A stretch of DNA of 64,000 bases from Gnetum montanum (GCA_015680685.1 MNCI01012628.1:750100-814099); one strand, 5' to 3'; counted from the first letter of the stretch, positions 1 through 11,900 are shown. Notes: generated by a model from the letters alone, not told the origin. Program-made: numbers and translations.

Positions 1-250
1 ACATTGCGGGCATACACAGAGAGGAAAAGGGTTGAGAGAAAGAAATGAAAACACTACAAACTAACTGAATCTAAAACTGACTTATTGGATATATCTACCT
101 CTTATTTATAGATGAGGAGATAGGCTACAATATCGCGTACGCGATATCATGTCGGCTGTGATACCGCGGATGCGATATCGCAGGTGAGATATCGTGGGTG
201 TGTTAACGTGGGTGCGATATTGCGGCTGTCAGCAAATTCATGACTCATCA
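1..250 (-). mobile_element. Truncated LTR of the GATATC-palindrome Athila-like family (cut by window edge)
   Basis: Read on the minus strand, this LTR begins TGATGAGTCATG at 250, runs through a cluster of GATATC-type palindromes (about 130-235) and then a TATA box (TATTTATA on the plus strand at 103-110). The same order is seen in the LTRs of elements A and G. An 18-bp perfect palindrome lies at 130-147. The rest of the LTR and any internal region lie left of base 1, so I cannot tell a solo LTR from a full element. Confidence 0.75.
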
Positions 251-784
251 GTAACTTTTGGGGGTTTGACCTAAGGTATTTATACCCAAGCACTAGAGGT
301 CTTATCATCATGGAGTTTTGAAGCTAGTAAAGGAAAATAATACATGCCAAGTAAAGTGGAACAAGAAGGTGACTATCCATCCCTTCTAGCTGGTTGTATG
401 CCTAACCATGGTGGTAGTGTTGGATAGCCTCTAAGGGATTGATGTTAAAAGAAGATAACCCTAAGAAATACCTAGAGCATGAACTAGTTATATTATTTCA
501 CATTAATAAAGCATTATTTTCTTTTTCCTTTTGCATTTTTCCTATTATTTTTATGCATAATGTTAGATTTTCAGCATCTTTAACATTTATCATGCTATAT
601 TCCTTACATATAATCTTGAATGTAATGTATATTTGATGTTTACCATGACATCTAGGGATAATATGTCACATTATAAATGTTTGAAAAAAATTTTCCTAGA
701 CTTTGAATGCATAGTGACATCATCCAAAAAGATGTTAACTAGTTTAAGTATATATTAATAATATATATATTATTTGGTTAAGTG
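251..784. other. Unassigned non-coding stretch
   Basis: No coding region or clear repeat is visible. It is AT-rich with only short chance frames. It separates the LTR edge from the tandem duplication that follows. Confidence 0.4.
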
Positions 785-1480
785 AATCGTTTATATTTTT
801 TAAATTAATAAAATCTCAAATTAATTTACTAAGAATTAATTTTTATATTGAAAACATAAATTAAAACTAGCGTATGTTCTTCAATGATAATTCTTAAGAA
901 TATGTTCATCTCTTCATCCAGCTTTATGAAAATACTTATCTATTTTCAAGGATAAAGTCCAAGTAACAAATTAGTTAGCCTCTCAAAAAAAAATTTCTAC
1001 TAAAATAACAATTATCATGAAAACATTCATCTCTTAGCAAACATTATGATAATAATTACTTATATACTATGACAAAGTTTAGCCATAAAGCTCCTTCTTA
1101 GCTATTACTAGTTTAGCTATATATTTATGATATGTATCTATTCTATGGCTGAGAGAATCTTTTATATTTTTCAAATTAATAAAATCTTAAATTAATTCAC
1201 TAAGAATCAATTTTCGTAATGAAAATAGAAATTAAAACATGTGTATGTTCTTTAATGATAATTCTTGGAAAAAGGTTCATCTCTTCACCCAACTTTATGA
1301 TAATAATTATCTATTTCTAGGGAGAAATTCCAAGTAACAAAGTAGTTGACCTCTCGGTAGAACTCTCAACTAAAATAATAATTATTGTAAAAAATTTCAT
1401 CTCTTACATAGCATTATAATAATAATTATTTATTTAACATGATAAATTCCAACCTTGTAGCTTGTCCTTGGCTATTATAA
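785..1480. repeat. Diverged tandem duplication, unit about 365 bp, two copies
   Basis: Copy 1 (about 785-1130) and copy 2 (about 1150-1480) share the same order of blocks: TTAATAAAATCT, AATTAAAAC.., GTATGTTCTT, AATGATAATTCTT, GTTCATCTCTTCA, CCAAGTAACAAA, CATTTCATCTCTTA-like and TATGATAATAATTA. They differ by many substitutions and small indels, so the duplication is old. It sits just after a truncated reverse transcriptase (minus strand), where the rest of pol would be expected. No coding potential is seen. Confidence 0.65.
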
Positions 1481-1619
1481 GGAGACAAAAAACTCATGAC
1501 TCGAAGAGCTCCCCTTAGTATTATAATGAAGAAATTATTTTACCATGACTAAGAAAGACTCTCTTGGACAATGCTAGTAGTTGCCCTTTCAGTCAAAATA
1601 AACCATTTTATCAAGCCCT

Positions 1620-2230
1620 CAAAATTTGTATCCATGGTAAATTGAAAAATCACCCCAATATTAGATAAGCCAAAGGACATTCTCCTATATGCATAAGTTT
1701 CTCATCTAGTTACAACTATTGTCTTGTATTGATCAACAAGATCCACCAAAATCTAGTTGTATCCTAAAAATCATCTAAGAAAGAGTATAAAGTAAAATTT
1801 TCCACAATCTATAACATTTAATCAATCTTGAAAAGCATATATCTATCTTTCTCTAAGGTATCATTTAAATTTTTGAAGTTCATGCAAATGCAAATATCAT
1901 CATTTTTCTTTCTAACTAGAACCAAGTTAGAAATCTATATGGAATACCATATGGAATAAATAATATTTTCTTGGATCAATTTTCTTAACTCAACCTTCAT
2001 ATTTGGTTTGAATAATGGATTAAACTTCATCTATTTTTAGTGTACTACCTTGCAGTTTGACAACAAAGGAATCTTCTATGTAATGATATTTGGATCAAAA
2101 TCTTTAGATTATCATAAGACCATGTAAATGCTCTAATGTTTTCCTTCAAAAATAACTTTACTTTCTCTTTTTTCTTTTGAACTAAGACTCTTTCATATCC
2201 TAGCTAATCTTGACTCTTCTTCCATTTCAA
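1620..2230 (-). pseudogene. Reverse transcriptase relic of a Tat-type Ty3/gypsy element
   Basis: Reading the minus strand through frameshifts gives the RT order of plant Tat elements. Near 2095-2160 there is ENIRAFTWSYDNL, matching the usual 'FAWSY.DMPG' lead-in. Next come NPLFKPNMK...ELRKLIQENIIY and then SNLVLVRKKND-ICICMNFKNLN (about 1875-1940), which equals the consensus 'VPVRKKNG.IRVCVDFRNLN'. Finally TYAYRRMSFGLSN is at 1660-1698. The reading stops just before the expected Y-x-D-D, so the catalytic half is missing or displaced by the tandem duplication. The domain lies downstream of the RNase H relic at 2500-2890, which is an unexpected order. Many stops; inactive. Confidence 0.75.
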
Positions 2231-2499
2231 CATTCAATAATTCTTCATCTTTGCTAAGGCTTTCTATCATTAGATTTCTTAGGTTGATATCAAGTTGTTA
2301 TTATAATTTAATAAGATTCTTTAGAATAAGATTGGTATGATATCTAAGTTTTAAAACTATTTCTCCTTAATGTATAATTTGATATTTAAACTCTTCCTTT
2401 GCAAAAAGATTCTAATGAGATCATAATTATGAAGTACTTGGAAATGGACTATATTATCTAGAACCTCTAGTTCTAATGCTAATTCTACTACCAATTTTT

Positions 2500-2890
2500 T
2501 GAATCAGGTAGAAGATTTTAGACTTATCATGGATGTGATCAATGCTAATTCATTGGCTTCTATATTCATCTCCATAGGAATGTAATGCATGTTACATTTA
2601 TAAAATTGATTTTTAAAAAACTAAACCTTATGGACATATCTTTTTAGTTATAAGCTCTTAATAGTAGCCTTTCCTTTTAAATGATAATGAATCAGCATTA
2701 ATCACAATAAATTCATCCTTCTTTTTAAATGTATAATACAAGCCTTTACATAGAACTTCATATTTTTTTAAATTATTGGTACATGTAAAAGATAAATAAA
2801 AATCTTTGAAAAGCTTTTGACGTCTTAGGAAAATAAAGATACCTCTTATACCATTTTTGTCTTGATTGGCTGCTTCATCAAAATGCAAGA
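2500..2890 (-). pseudogene. Archaeal-type RNase H (aRNH) relic of a Tat-lineage element
   Basis: The minus strand reads HFDEAANQDKNGIRGIFIF, then LSFTCTNNLKKYEVLCKGL, then VINADSLSF, and after a short frameshift YIPMEMNIEANELALI. These match four landmarks of the plant aRNH domain: FDGA.N..G.GIG, CTNN.AEYEAL..GL, GDS and IPRE.N.EAD.LA. Of the catalytic acids, the first Asp (FD) is kept. The Glu of AEYEA is present as KYE, and the DS Asp is present. The domain is typical of the Tat group of Ty3/gypsy elements. It lies upstream of RT in the direction of transcription. An open frame of 76 codons survives at 2658-2888. Confidence 0.72.
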
Positions 2891-4500
2891 TTCATGCAAG
2901 GGAATCATTATTATCTCTTATAGATTTGGGTATGATGTCTTGGCCATCTAACATATGAACTCCATGATAATTTTTAGTCTCTACAACTTTATTATATCCA
3001 TTGTATGTGACAATGTTTAACATGAGTAGTTCATTATGTATATGAAATTCATTTGGATGACCTTTTCATGGTAGCCACATGTGTGAATAATCAGTGGTAA
3101 TATACCCAAAATATTTTGTTGACTAACTTCTAAAAAGAAGAAATTCATACAATGAAAGTATATCTACCATCTAAATAGTAATGCAACTAGAGATTCTTGG
3201 GTCTTAAGTGATCTGAAGATGAACTACTTATAACTCTTTCAAAATTTCTTCTTTTGATCTATTAACTTGACTAAGCCCTATATTTGATTTCTTAGGCCTT
3301 AGAACTAGTTACTTATATATCTCCAATGACATTTAGTTGTCTTAAGCTCTATAATCAATCATATAATTATGAATAAATTTATCAAAGGCTTTGATGGCAA
3401 GGGGAAATGGTGTGGCTAATTTATCCTAAATAATTTCTAAATAAGCTTCTTTACAAACTTTTGTTAAATAATAATTATTTACTAATGATTTTTCTTTTAA
3501 TTTATTTTTATCTGAATCTTTATCTTTCTTAAATTATTGAACTAACTTTCTTTGATTTTTTTCCAAGTTCAAAAATTGTTAAATGCTTATTGACTCATAT
3601 TCATATAAGATCTTTAATAAGGTCATACTCTAATCCTTCATTTTTGACATAACTACCACTTGCAAAAATATTAAAATGTTTTTATGTAAAATAACTCTAA
3701 GATGTGCCAAGTATTGCTAGCTCCTTGACTTTTCTACGCTCTTGGGGCTCATAAATTACATTTGAGGGTTATGAAGTTTGTAGTCCCTATTTTACTTCTT
3801 CTTGATTTTTAATCTTCAATCTAGGATTATAATCATTAAAAAAGGTTTTCTCATACTTATCATTTTCTAATTCAGATATCTTTGATAACTTTTATGGTTC
3901 AATATTCATTTTAATATCTAATTTATCAAAAAGCTCTAGGAAATAGCATTACTCATAATCTTTCTAAATATCATCACTAGACTCTTATTTCTCATCTAAA
4001 ATTCTTTCTTCTTCCTTATAAATATACATATGTTTTTCTTTGTGATGCTTCTTAGTTTTTACCTTTTGAATCTTATGTTTATCATTCTTAATTTCTATTT
4101 TTTTAGTTGAAGGTAAGGCTAAAGCTTGTTGAATTTTATAAAGAGAGATCTTTTGGGTCAACTATGAGACTTCAAAATTAGAGGTCTGATCTTTCTCCAT
4201 TTTAATTACTTTTCTCATAACCTAACTAAAAGTTTGGAGTGTTGGATCTATTTGGAACGATATTGGTATTTTTTGGCTTCAAGGTCCTAAGACAAATTTC
4301 CTTAAATATATCACCCACTATTTAATGTGTTGTGTCTAGCATGCCTAGCACTCTTTGAAACTTGACATCAAAATCTTTTAAAAAATTATTTATCTTCTTG
4401 GTTAATGGTTGACAAGAACTAGGATAAGGATAGTTTATCCAAATTATGATCAAACTATTCTAGAAACCATTCTTTAAATTATTTTCAACTATCAATGGAA
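2891..4500 (-). pseudogene. Upstream pol/gag region of the Tat-type relic, not resolved
   Basis: The minus strand still gives long semi-continuous readings, for example around 2890-3100, in frame with the RNase H relic, so this is probably the same decayed polyprotein. I cannot assign a protease or gag motif with confidence. Lys/Glu-rich readings around 3450-4250 would fit gag or a linker. No complete frame remains. Confidence 0.35.
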
Positions 4501-6983
4501 TCTACAAGTAATTACATACACCAAAGCATACATCAATGATTGTAATGGTAGTAATATACATCAATTACAAAATTGATTGTCCTTGTCAATCATCGATTGA
4601 GTGATCTATAAAAAAGTAAGCTTACAAAATCATTAGTACATATCATTGGGCATTGATTGTAAAAATAAAAAAAATAAAAAATGCAAATAAGTTTAATAAC
4701 TTTAAAAGATCATGTTGAAGGTGCTTTACACAACCCCTAACAAGCCCTTTGACTAGTGTCTAGCCAACAAGGTAAAGGGTAAGCTCAAATAGACCTATGC
4801 ATAAAAATAGCTTAACATATCCTTGATATTAAATAATAGATTAATTAATTAGCATCAAAAAATTAGGAGTACATACCATAAATTCAATGTAAAGGAGCAT
4901 CATTAGATAAAAAAAAATGAGCCTCATTCAACCCTTGGAAAAAAATAAGCTTCCATGAAGCATAATAAGCATGTACATCGAAATAGTACCCTTCATTTGC
5001 TCTGTTAAGCAATTGAAACAAGTAATTATCCATCATCATAATTCTAACAATAGGGAATGGGCAAAGAATATAAAATAGTTTATACATTAATACATAAATA
5101 AGGAAAAAACTTAATAAAATATAATTGTTTATTCAAAACATATAGATAAGTTCTGATTTGATTTGTAACCTATAAATAACTTATCAACATAATTATTAAT
5201 TCTTATCATTAATATAAATAGTCAAGTTTCCATAGAAATGAAATAACAAAATACATCATCTAGTGTCTAATCATTAATATAAACATGAATACAAAATCCT
5301 AATAACCAACCTTTACATTTCTTACTGAAATCCAAAAATGACCAAGTAAATAGGCCTTATATTAATGATTAAAAATAAAAAGTGGCTTTGTGTATCTACA
5401 AGTTGAATATATAAGGACAACCTATCATATCAAAAACTAAATTTTAGAGCCATCTTCCACCTCCCTATTCTCTTCTTCAAATTGGAAAGGCTCTCCTTCC
5501 TCATCATCCTAGATTGAAGGCCTTATCTATTCTCAATCATAGCTACCCTTTCATGCAGGATGGATATCATCATCATAACCTTATCCCAACAAAATGGGGT
5601 TGGCTACATGAGTTTAGTTTTTTCATTTGCCTCTATGAAGGGCTAGATATTAATTTATTTGTAGTTTATTTAAATCATCTTCGATCATTTTTCCCACATT
5701 TCTATGGTATTCCTTTTGGTGGCTTTCTTAGAATAGTGATGTAGCAAGCTTTGCTTATAAGCTTATTGTCTAATCTTCTTTTCACATGTCTAAATCACCT
5801 AAGCCACCATTCTTGTAGCTTATTTGAAATATAAGCCACTCCAGGGTATATATGGTTGTTGTGATTTTTTTCAAGGTAGCCATAATGGCTTGTTGGCTAG
5901 TCCTTACCTCTTTTAGTTGACTCCTCACCTCACCATAGAATTCCTACTCTTTTGCTCCATTTTCTATTATCATGGATTTTGGCTAGTAGATTCCTTGATG
6001 AATGATCTGAGTGTAGTAAATATCTTTAATCATATTTCCAAATGTGCTTTCTTTAATAAGAGAAAATTAGCCCTCATAAGTATTGTTAAAATAAAAAAAG
6101 GAAAGAATAGTCTTAATACCTCACCTTCATGGTGATAAACTAGTTATCAAATGAATAAGTAGGCATAATTCATCTTCTCCCCATATTTGAGTGCTTTCAT
6201 AACCTATAATGCCAGACTCAATATGTATGAAACATGTGTGAAGGAAAAGATATTTATGACCACCATTTTGACCATCACCTAGTGTTCTAGCCATAGACTT
6301 ATAACCTTCACATATTATGGCTTCATTCCTAAACTATCAAACTCTTTAATGAATTGGTGAAAAAGATCATACTTTTCCTTGATGCTTACCTCAAACTTGA
6401 AAATATGTTCCCCCTCATCCTACCTAATTTTCCATAGTTCCAATTCCTATGAGAGAAATAAACCTATTCAATTTCCCTTATTTTTAATTCCTATGGAAGC
6501 AATGTTGCTATTTCTTTAGCAAGGATAGGAAATCAATGCTTGTTGTCCAATACAAGACTCTAGTAGTTAAAGGATTTCTATGTTGGAAAAGTTCTTTCTT
6601 TATTTAAGGTTTTTTTATTAGACTTTACTAGCTATATTATTGTTATAATTATATTTTTTGAAAAATTTTAACATGTTATTATTTACCACCAAATTAATAG
6701 AGATGAATTCTTATTAGATCCTTTTATGTCATGTGATAGATTAAGATTGATATCGTTGGATAAATTTTATTGATACTAATCATTGAAGCATTGTTAAAAT
6801 GTCATAGTCTTGGGTTTTATTTTAGGGTTTATCATTGAACATCAATTATGAAGATAATCATTGATACATTTGGATAATTTTTATCAATCCTTGTCCATGA
6901 ATTGAGTTAACATCAATACAATATATTACTTTATTAAAACTATATTAATGGATATTTTCAAGACAATGTTAAGTGATATATCT
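4501..6983. other. Decayed non-coding relic, partly shared with about 51100-51340
   Basis: No coding region is supported. A block near 4530-4720 (around CAATCATCGATTGAGTGA, then a TATAAAAAAGTAAG-like run and a TTAAAAGATCATGTT-like run) recurs at about 51100-51330 in the same orientation. This suggests that both places hold the same old repeat, perhaps LTR or leader sequence of a minus-strand element. The remainder is AT-rich with only short chance frames. Confidence 0.45.
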
Positions 6984-6988
6984 CTTAA
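6984..6988. repeat. Target-site duplication of element E, left copy
   Basis: CTTAA here matches 13341-13345 exactly and sits directly outside the LTR ends. Confidence 0.85.
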
Positions 6989-8100
6989 TTTTGACCTTTT
7001 GTTATGTCAAAACCTTAAGGAAAATGGAGAACAAAGGATGTTTATGTAGTTGTTATGTTTACAGGATAAGAACATGGACAAGGACTTAATTAAGCATGAA
7101 TATTATGAACAATAACTTCATAGGAAAAATGGGAGTAAGGGCAAGAACAAAGACTACAAACTAATTGAAGATGCTTCAACAATTGAAAGAAAGCTAGATC
7201 AATGAGAGAAAGCATCAGGAATGAGAGCTCAGAAGTTGAGAAGACATCTCTAAGGAATAGAAGACAACTTGGCCGAAATGAAGTTCATCTAAAGAAGATG
7301 TCTCCAAAAAATAGGAGAAATCTCCTTTTTAAAGAAGATGTCTCCCTAGAGAAATCTCCTCAAAGATGTTCTAATTGTGAAAGAGATGTCTCACTAGATT
7401 TGAGGTTAATTTCATAAAGATATCTCAATCTGGAAGAAGATGTCTACACTAGTCATTACATAGTTGTTGCATGAATTTTAAGGTATTTTCAAAAAATCTA
7501 AGGCTATAAGAAGATATTAAATTCTTGGGAAATAAGCAAGCATTATCAACATCAAAGCAATCATTATGTATTATACTTGTGTACTTCATTTGGCATATCT
7601 TTGGCTTGCTTTTAGAACTATGCCTCAAAGTATAAGGATCCATAGTTTAAGTTACACTCTTTCCTTGTGTTTTTGTTTCTCTCTTGTTGCTCTGCTAGGG
7701 TTGATGTACTTCTTGAAAGAAGGCATCATCAATGAGCTTGTTGAGATCCTAGGGGATTGAGCCTTTGTGGAGCATCAAAACACTTTGGAGTGAAGCTCAA
7801 TTTTGTAAAGGTTGTGGAATCCTGAAAACCACATTCTAAGCTTGTGAGGACCTTGTGAGGCTGAGTGGATTTGCTTTGACAAATTACTTCGAAGAAAAGC
7901 TTAGAGCTATATAGGATGTGGTATCCTTCAAACCACATTTTAAAGAAACAAGTCTGGAGATATGTAAGGAATCTACCCTCCAAGTGTGGATGTATCCAAG
8001 TTGGGGAAGCATGTAAAATTTTGGTGTGATTTTTATGGCTATTAAATTTTGATTTGGGGAACTCAATTATCTCCCCCCCCTTCTAAGTTCTTGATCCTTA
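6989..8100 (+). mobile_element. 5' LTR of element E
   Basis: About 1112 bp, alignable along its whole length with 12250-13340. The start has decayed from TGTTGACC to TTTTGACC, and the end is GATCCTTA against GATCCTCA in the 3' copy. It contains a cluster of GAGATGTCTC-like palindromes (7238-7446) followed by a TATA box (CTATAAG, 7504-7510). A run of eight C lies at 8073-8080. Confidence 0.85.
7238..7446. promoter_or_regulatory. Cluster of GAGATGTCTC/GAGACATCTC motifs upstream of TATA in the LTR
   Basis: At least six variants of AGATGTCTC or GACATCTC occur within 210 bp, and the matching stretch of the 3' LTR (12501-12690) also holds GGCGTCTC and GACGTCTC. The likely ancestor is the CpG palindrome GAGACGTCTC, which decays by C-to-T change on either strand to the forms seen. 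The cluster ends about 60 bp upstream of the TATA box. A regulatory role is inference. Confidence 0.6.
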
Positions 8101-8102
8101 AG

Positions 8103-8116
8103 TGGTATCAAAGCTT
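8103..8116 (+). other. Primer-binding site of element E (initiator tRNA-Met type)
   Basis: TGGTATCAAAGCTT two bases after the LTR matches the usual TGGTATCAGAGC primer site with one change. Confidence 0.85.
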
Positions 8117-8155
8117 AGCACTCTTTTATTCGACATCAACTTTCAAGAGTGAACT

Positions 8156-9948
8156 ATGGAGGTAACATATTACATAAAGCTACTTATGTTCAATAGGTTT
8201 AACTTTGCCTATTGAAATGCAAGGATGCAAGGCTTCTTCAGTTCTATGAAGTTTGAAGTATGGGAGTCTATTCTTGAAAGTTGCATATCACCTGCCAATA
8301 GCATAACAAAGGTCATTAAGCCTCGAAGCAAGTGGACACAAGAAGAAAAATATAAGTTTATGCATGATTATAAAGGAAAAAATCATTTTTATTATGCATT
8401 AAATAAATCTAAACTTAATAGAGTAGCCAGATGTAAATCTGCCAAAGAAATTTGGGATACTTTAGAGGCTACCTATGAGGGAACATCGATAGTTAAGCAA
8501 TTTAAACTTTTAGTTTTGCAAAGTGAGTATGATAAACGTAGAATGAGAGAAGGTGATAAAATTAAAGATTATTTATCTAGGGAAAATGATCTTTTTGTGG
8601 CAATAAGGGGCATTGGAAAAGACTTTCCTAAAAGTAACATCATAATAAAAATGATTAGGACACTTCAACTAGAATTTAGGCCTAAGGTTACAACCATGGA
8701 GGAGATTAGGGATTTTTTAGTTCTAAAATTTGAAGAGCTTCAAAGTACTCTTATTTCTTATGAAATGAACCTCATAAGTGAAGTTGAAATAAAAGAAAAA
8801 CCTATTTCACTAAAATCTACCTCCAAGGGAAAAGAACCTACCAAGCAAGATAAGAGCATTGAAGAAGAAATAGCAATCCTATCAAGAAGGTTGCAAAGGC
8901 TTATGGAAAAAAGAAGTAAAAGCTCTAATTAATAAAGACCTAATAAATTTAAAGGTAATAAAAGAGGTAAAAATATTTCAAGTTCTAATTTTGATTCTTC
9001 TTCAATAGAATGTTAGGTTTGCAATGAAAGAGGCCATGTGGCCTTCGGATGTTCAAGTAATGGCAAGATGCAATGGAGGGACAAAAGTGATATGGAAATG
9101 AAAAATACCAAATTCGACACTAGTTGGGACAATGGAAAACAAACTGAATAAAAGGTGGAGGATGATGTAAAAAAATCACACTTCATATGCATGGCTCTCA
9201 CTGATGATGATGTTGGCACCTCAGATGATGAATTTGAAATTGAAGGAGGTATAAAATTTTATGTATTGAACTTTCATCTTTTCAAAATATTTGTACTAAG
9301 ATGAATAAACAACTAAAAAGTAAAGATTAAGACATCTCTTCATTAAATTTAAATATTTTAGATCTCACAAAAGAAATCTTAGAGCTAAGGGCTAAGAATG
9401 AAAAGCTAACCAAGCCATGTGAGCAGGTTAAGGAAGAACTTGTAGATGTCAAGCTTATTAATGAAAGGCTAGTCAAAGGGAAAGATTCCCTTCAAATGGT
9501 TCTTGAACAAGGAAGAAGTCCAAATGATAAGAGTGGACTAGGATGCTACCAACAACAAGAAGTGTCCACATCAACCTCATCAGAACAAGAGACCACTTCA
9601 AAAGAGGAGGCAACTACTAGCACTACAAGTAATCAAAGGATAACTCTAAGGTTTGTTTACTTTAACTACACAAATTGTAATTTAAATTTTTATCATATGA
9701 ACACTTTTTCATATCATCAAACTTTTTGTTCTTACCAAAATGTATCAAGAAAAGAAATTATGAAGGACCATAGGAAAACTTGGAGAGCTCAAAAGAACAA
9801 GGTAGTAAAGAATGTTTGGAGAATTAAGAAGAAGCAACATGAGAATGAGAAGACTCTCTTCAAAAAATTTGTGAGAGGGAGCAAAGCCTTAGAAATCAAA
9901 GACTTTTATGTGAGAAGAGAAACCGCAAAAGAGGAATCTCATTATTAA
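8156..9948 (+). pseudogene. gag of element E (copia type, UBN2-like, with CCHC knuckle and coiled-coil tail)
   Basis: The frame starts at ATG 8156. Residues 13-30 read FNRFNFAY*NARMQGFFSS, with a TGA at 8213-8215 where a Trp is expected. An uninterrupted 235-codon stretch follows (8225-8932) with AKEIWDTLEATYEGT and MRTL-like copia gag landmarks. A CCHC knuckle is at 9011-9052 (C-x2-C-x4-H-x4-C, with a TAG inside). Next come a Lys/Glu-rich coiled coil near 9360-9500 (ILELRAKNEKL) and GLGCYQ near 9538. The last 150 codons (9496-9948) are open and basic. Premature stops and at least one frameshift make it non-functional. Gag would have formed the particle that packages the element RNA. Confidence 0.8.
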
Positions 9949-10440
9949 GCTTGCTAGGCACCCTCATTCTCCTTAGCAAGAAAGATATGTAGAGGTAAGT
10001 AGAGGTGAATTTTTAATTTCTTGTAAGTATCCTTTAAGATTATAATTCATGGGAAGCCATTCTTGAGCCTTATCTTCCAAAATCTCATCTTGATGAGATG
10101 TTTACCAGGAGACGTCTCCCTAGAGGTGTCTTCTTTGAAAAAAAAAACATCTTTATAGAGATGTCTACTTCTTAAATGAAATGTTTTCCTGAGTTTTCCT
10201 TCAATGCAGTAGAGATGTCTTATTTTTAAAAGAGACATCTTCCTATAGATTTTAACCATGGATGAGACATCTATCTTCCAAATAAGGTTTCTTCTTTCTT
10301 ATTAAAGACCCTCATTTGAGTGTCACTATATTAATCCAAACCCTTATTTTTCTCATTCATGCATAAGTCGATCCACAGGAGATGACTAGAGCTTCAAAGA
10401 GACAACCAAGGCTTCATCTACAATAGTGATCTAAGAATCC
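9949..10440 (+). other. Non-coding interior of E with a second cluster of GAGACGTCTC-type motifs
   Basis: Between 10080 and 10275 there are GGAGACGTCTCC (a perfect 12-bp palindrome), GAGATGTCT, AGAGACATCTT and GAGACATCT, the same motif family as in the LTRs of E. The rest of the stretch shows no coding signal. Confidence 0.55.
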
Positions 10441-11900
10441 ATGGCACATAAGAAGGTTGGAATGTCTAGGCAACCACCTAAGAAGATGTCAAATGGAGCA
10501 TCCACCAACAATCCAAGCACATACAACCCCTAGTTTAGATCTATCAGTGCCTAGCATTGATTTGAGGTAACTTGAACCATTTCCATCATCTTTGAGCATT
10601 TACTTTTATTCCCATAGCATAGATAGTAGGAGTTGATGAGATTCTTTCAAATATTAAATTAAGTTACCTTCATTTCTATGGATTTTAGTGTACGTAAAAT
10701 TCTCTATACAGTAACAGTGTTATTACAAATGCTTCCATTGGGAATTTTTCTACTATGGTTGGGGGTTTGCTTATTGATGTGTCTCCTCAAGTTGTGAATG
10801 CACTTCCTAGGATTTCTAGTACTAATGTGTTTCAAGTCACCATTCATTCCATTAGTGACATTTTTACTAATGGTGTAATTCCAATTTCACAAGATGAATT
10901 TTGTGATGCTTTATGTGGGTAGTCAATGTCTCTTCATGGTGGAAGAGTTCTTAGGAGTCCAATGGCACAAGATGATTCCATCCTTTTGTTAATTATTATG
11001 TATAACATCATTGTAAAAGGGGGAAGCTATAGTTATTTTTTTCCACCCTAGTTGTTTGTTTTGTATTGCCATATGACAGGACAACCACTAGACTTGGGAC
11101 ATACTCTCTATTGGGACATGTTGAGTTTGTACATCAAGGAGAGAATCCTTCAGCATCCCCATCTCATTAGTTTGTTAATTTATTAGAGGGGTGTACCCAT
11201 TCCTAATATTCCTTTTCTAAAAGGCAAGAGGAGCCTCAGTGAGTATGTAGAGAAAAGAAGCTCCTCCCATGTTGCTAATGAGGCCAAACCCAGCACCAAG
11301 CATTAAAAGTCCTAGAAGAAGAGATCTACTTCACCATATAGGGCCTCTCCTTAGTTGAGAAGGTCCAAATTAGCTAGAAATTAGGTGAGATCTTCTTTGA
11401 AGAAGATTCTCAAGCCTTTTGCAAGTACTCTTGAGATGATTGGAAAAAATATTTCTTATCTCTATAAGAGAATGGGCGTAGTTGGAGTACCTATTCATCC
11501 TGATGGGCTTGTGTCCAAGGGGAGCATCTGAATCCAATGTAGCCAAGACCCAATTTTCATCATCAAGATGATGCTCATGGGACTTTTGAGCAACAGGCCA
11601 TCAAGATCATCTTTGGGACTTCATCCCAATGGAGGCATGTAGATTCCATTACCTATTAGAGGAAGGGTGCTTCCTCATCCTCACAGCTGGCTTCATCTCA
11701 ACAAAATCTAATAGCTTCATCTTGATTTTGAGTGAAGCTCCTGTCCAGGTACCATCTTTCGATGATGATGTTAAGCAACATGTCTTCAGTACCAACACCA
11801 ACAATGCTAATGATGATGAGAATACTTATAGATCTTCTTATGCTACACCTACTTCAGATGATTATTTTGATGATGCAACCAAGATCAATGACTAGGATCC
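10441..11900 (+). pseudogene. Second ORF relic of element E, resembles the 'putative plant transposon protein' of non-autonomous elements
   Basis: A frame with few stops can be followed across about 10720-11290. It includes VGGLLIDVSPQVVNALPRIS, then QDDSILLLIIMYNIIVKGG, then DLGHTLYWDMLSLYIKER, then RGVPIPNIPFLKGKRSL. A possible start is the ATG at 10441 (MAHKKVGMSRQPPKK). The tail, to about 11895, is Ser/Asn/Asp-rich. It has no protease, integrase or RT motif. The arrangement, a variable basic start, a helical core and an acidic tail, resembles the host-like ORF carried by large non-autonomous plant LTR elements. The family match is from memory and uncertain; its function is unknown. Confidence 0.5.

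Noticed and set aside
5514-6135. Two short plus-strand frames (76 and 72 codons)
   Set aside because: Aromatic and hydrophobic residues typical of AT-rich chance frames; no similarity to element proteins.
8073-8080. Run of eight C in the 5' LTR of E
   Set aside because: The 3' LTR lacks it. Most simply slippage or a base-calling artefact of a homopolymer.
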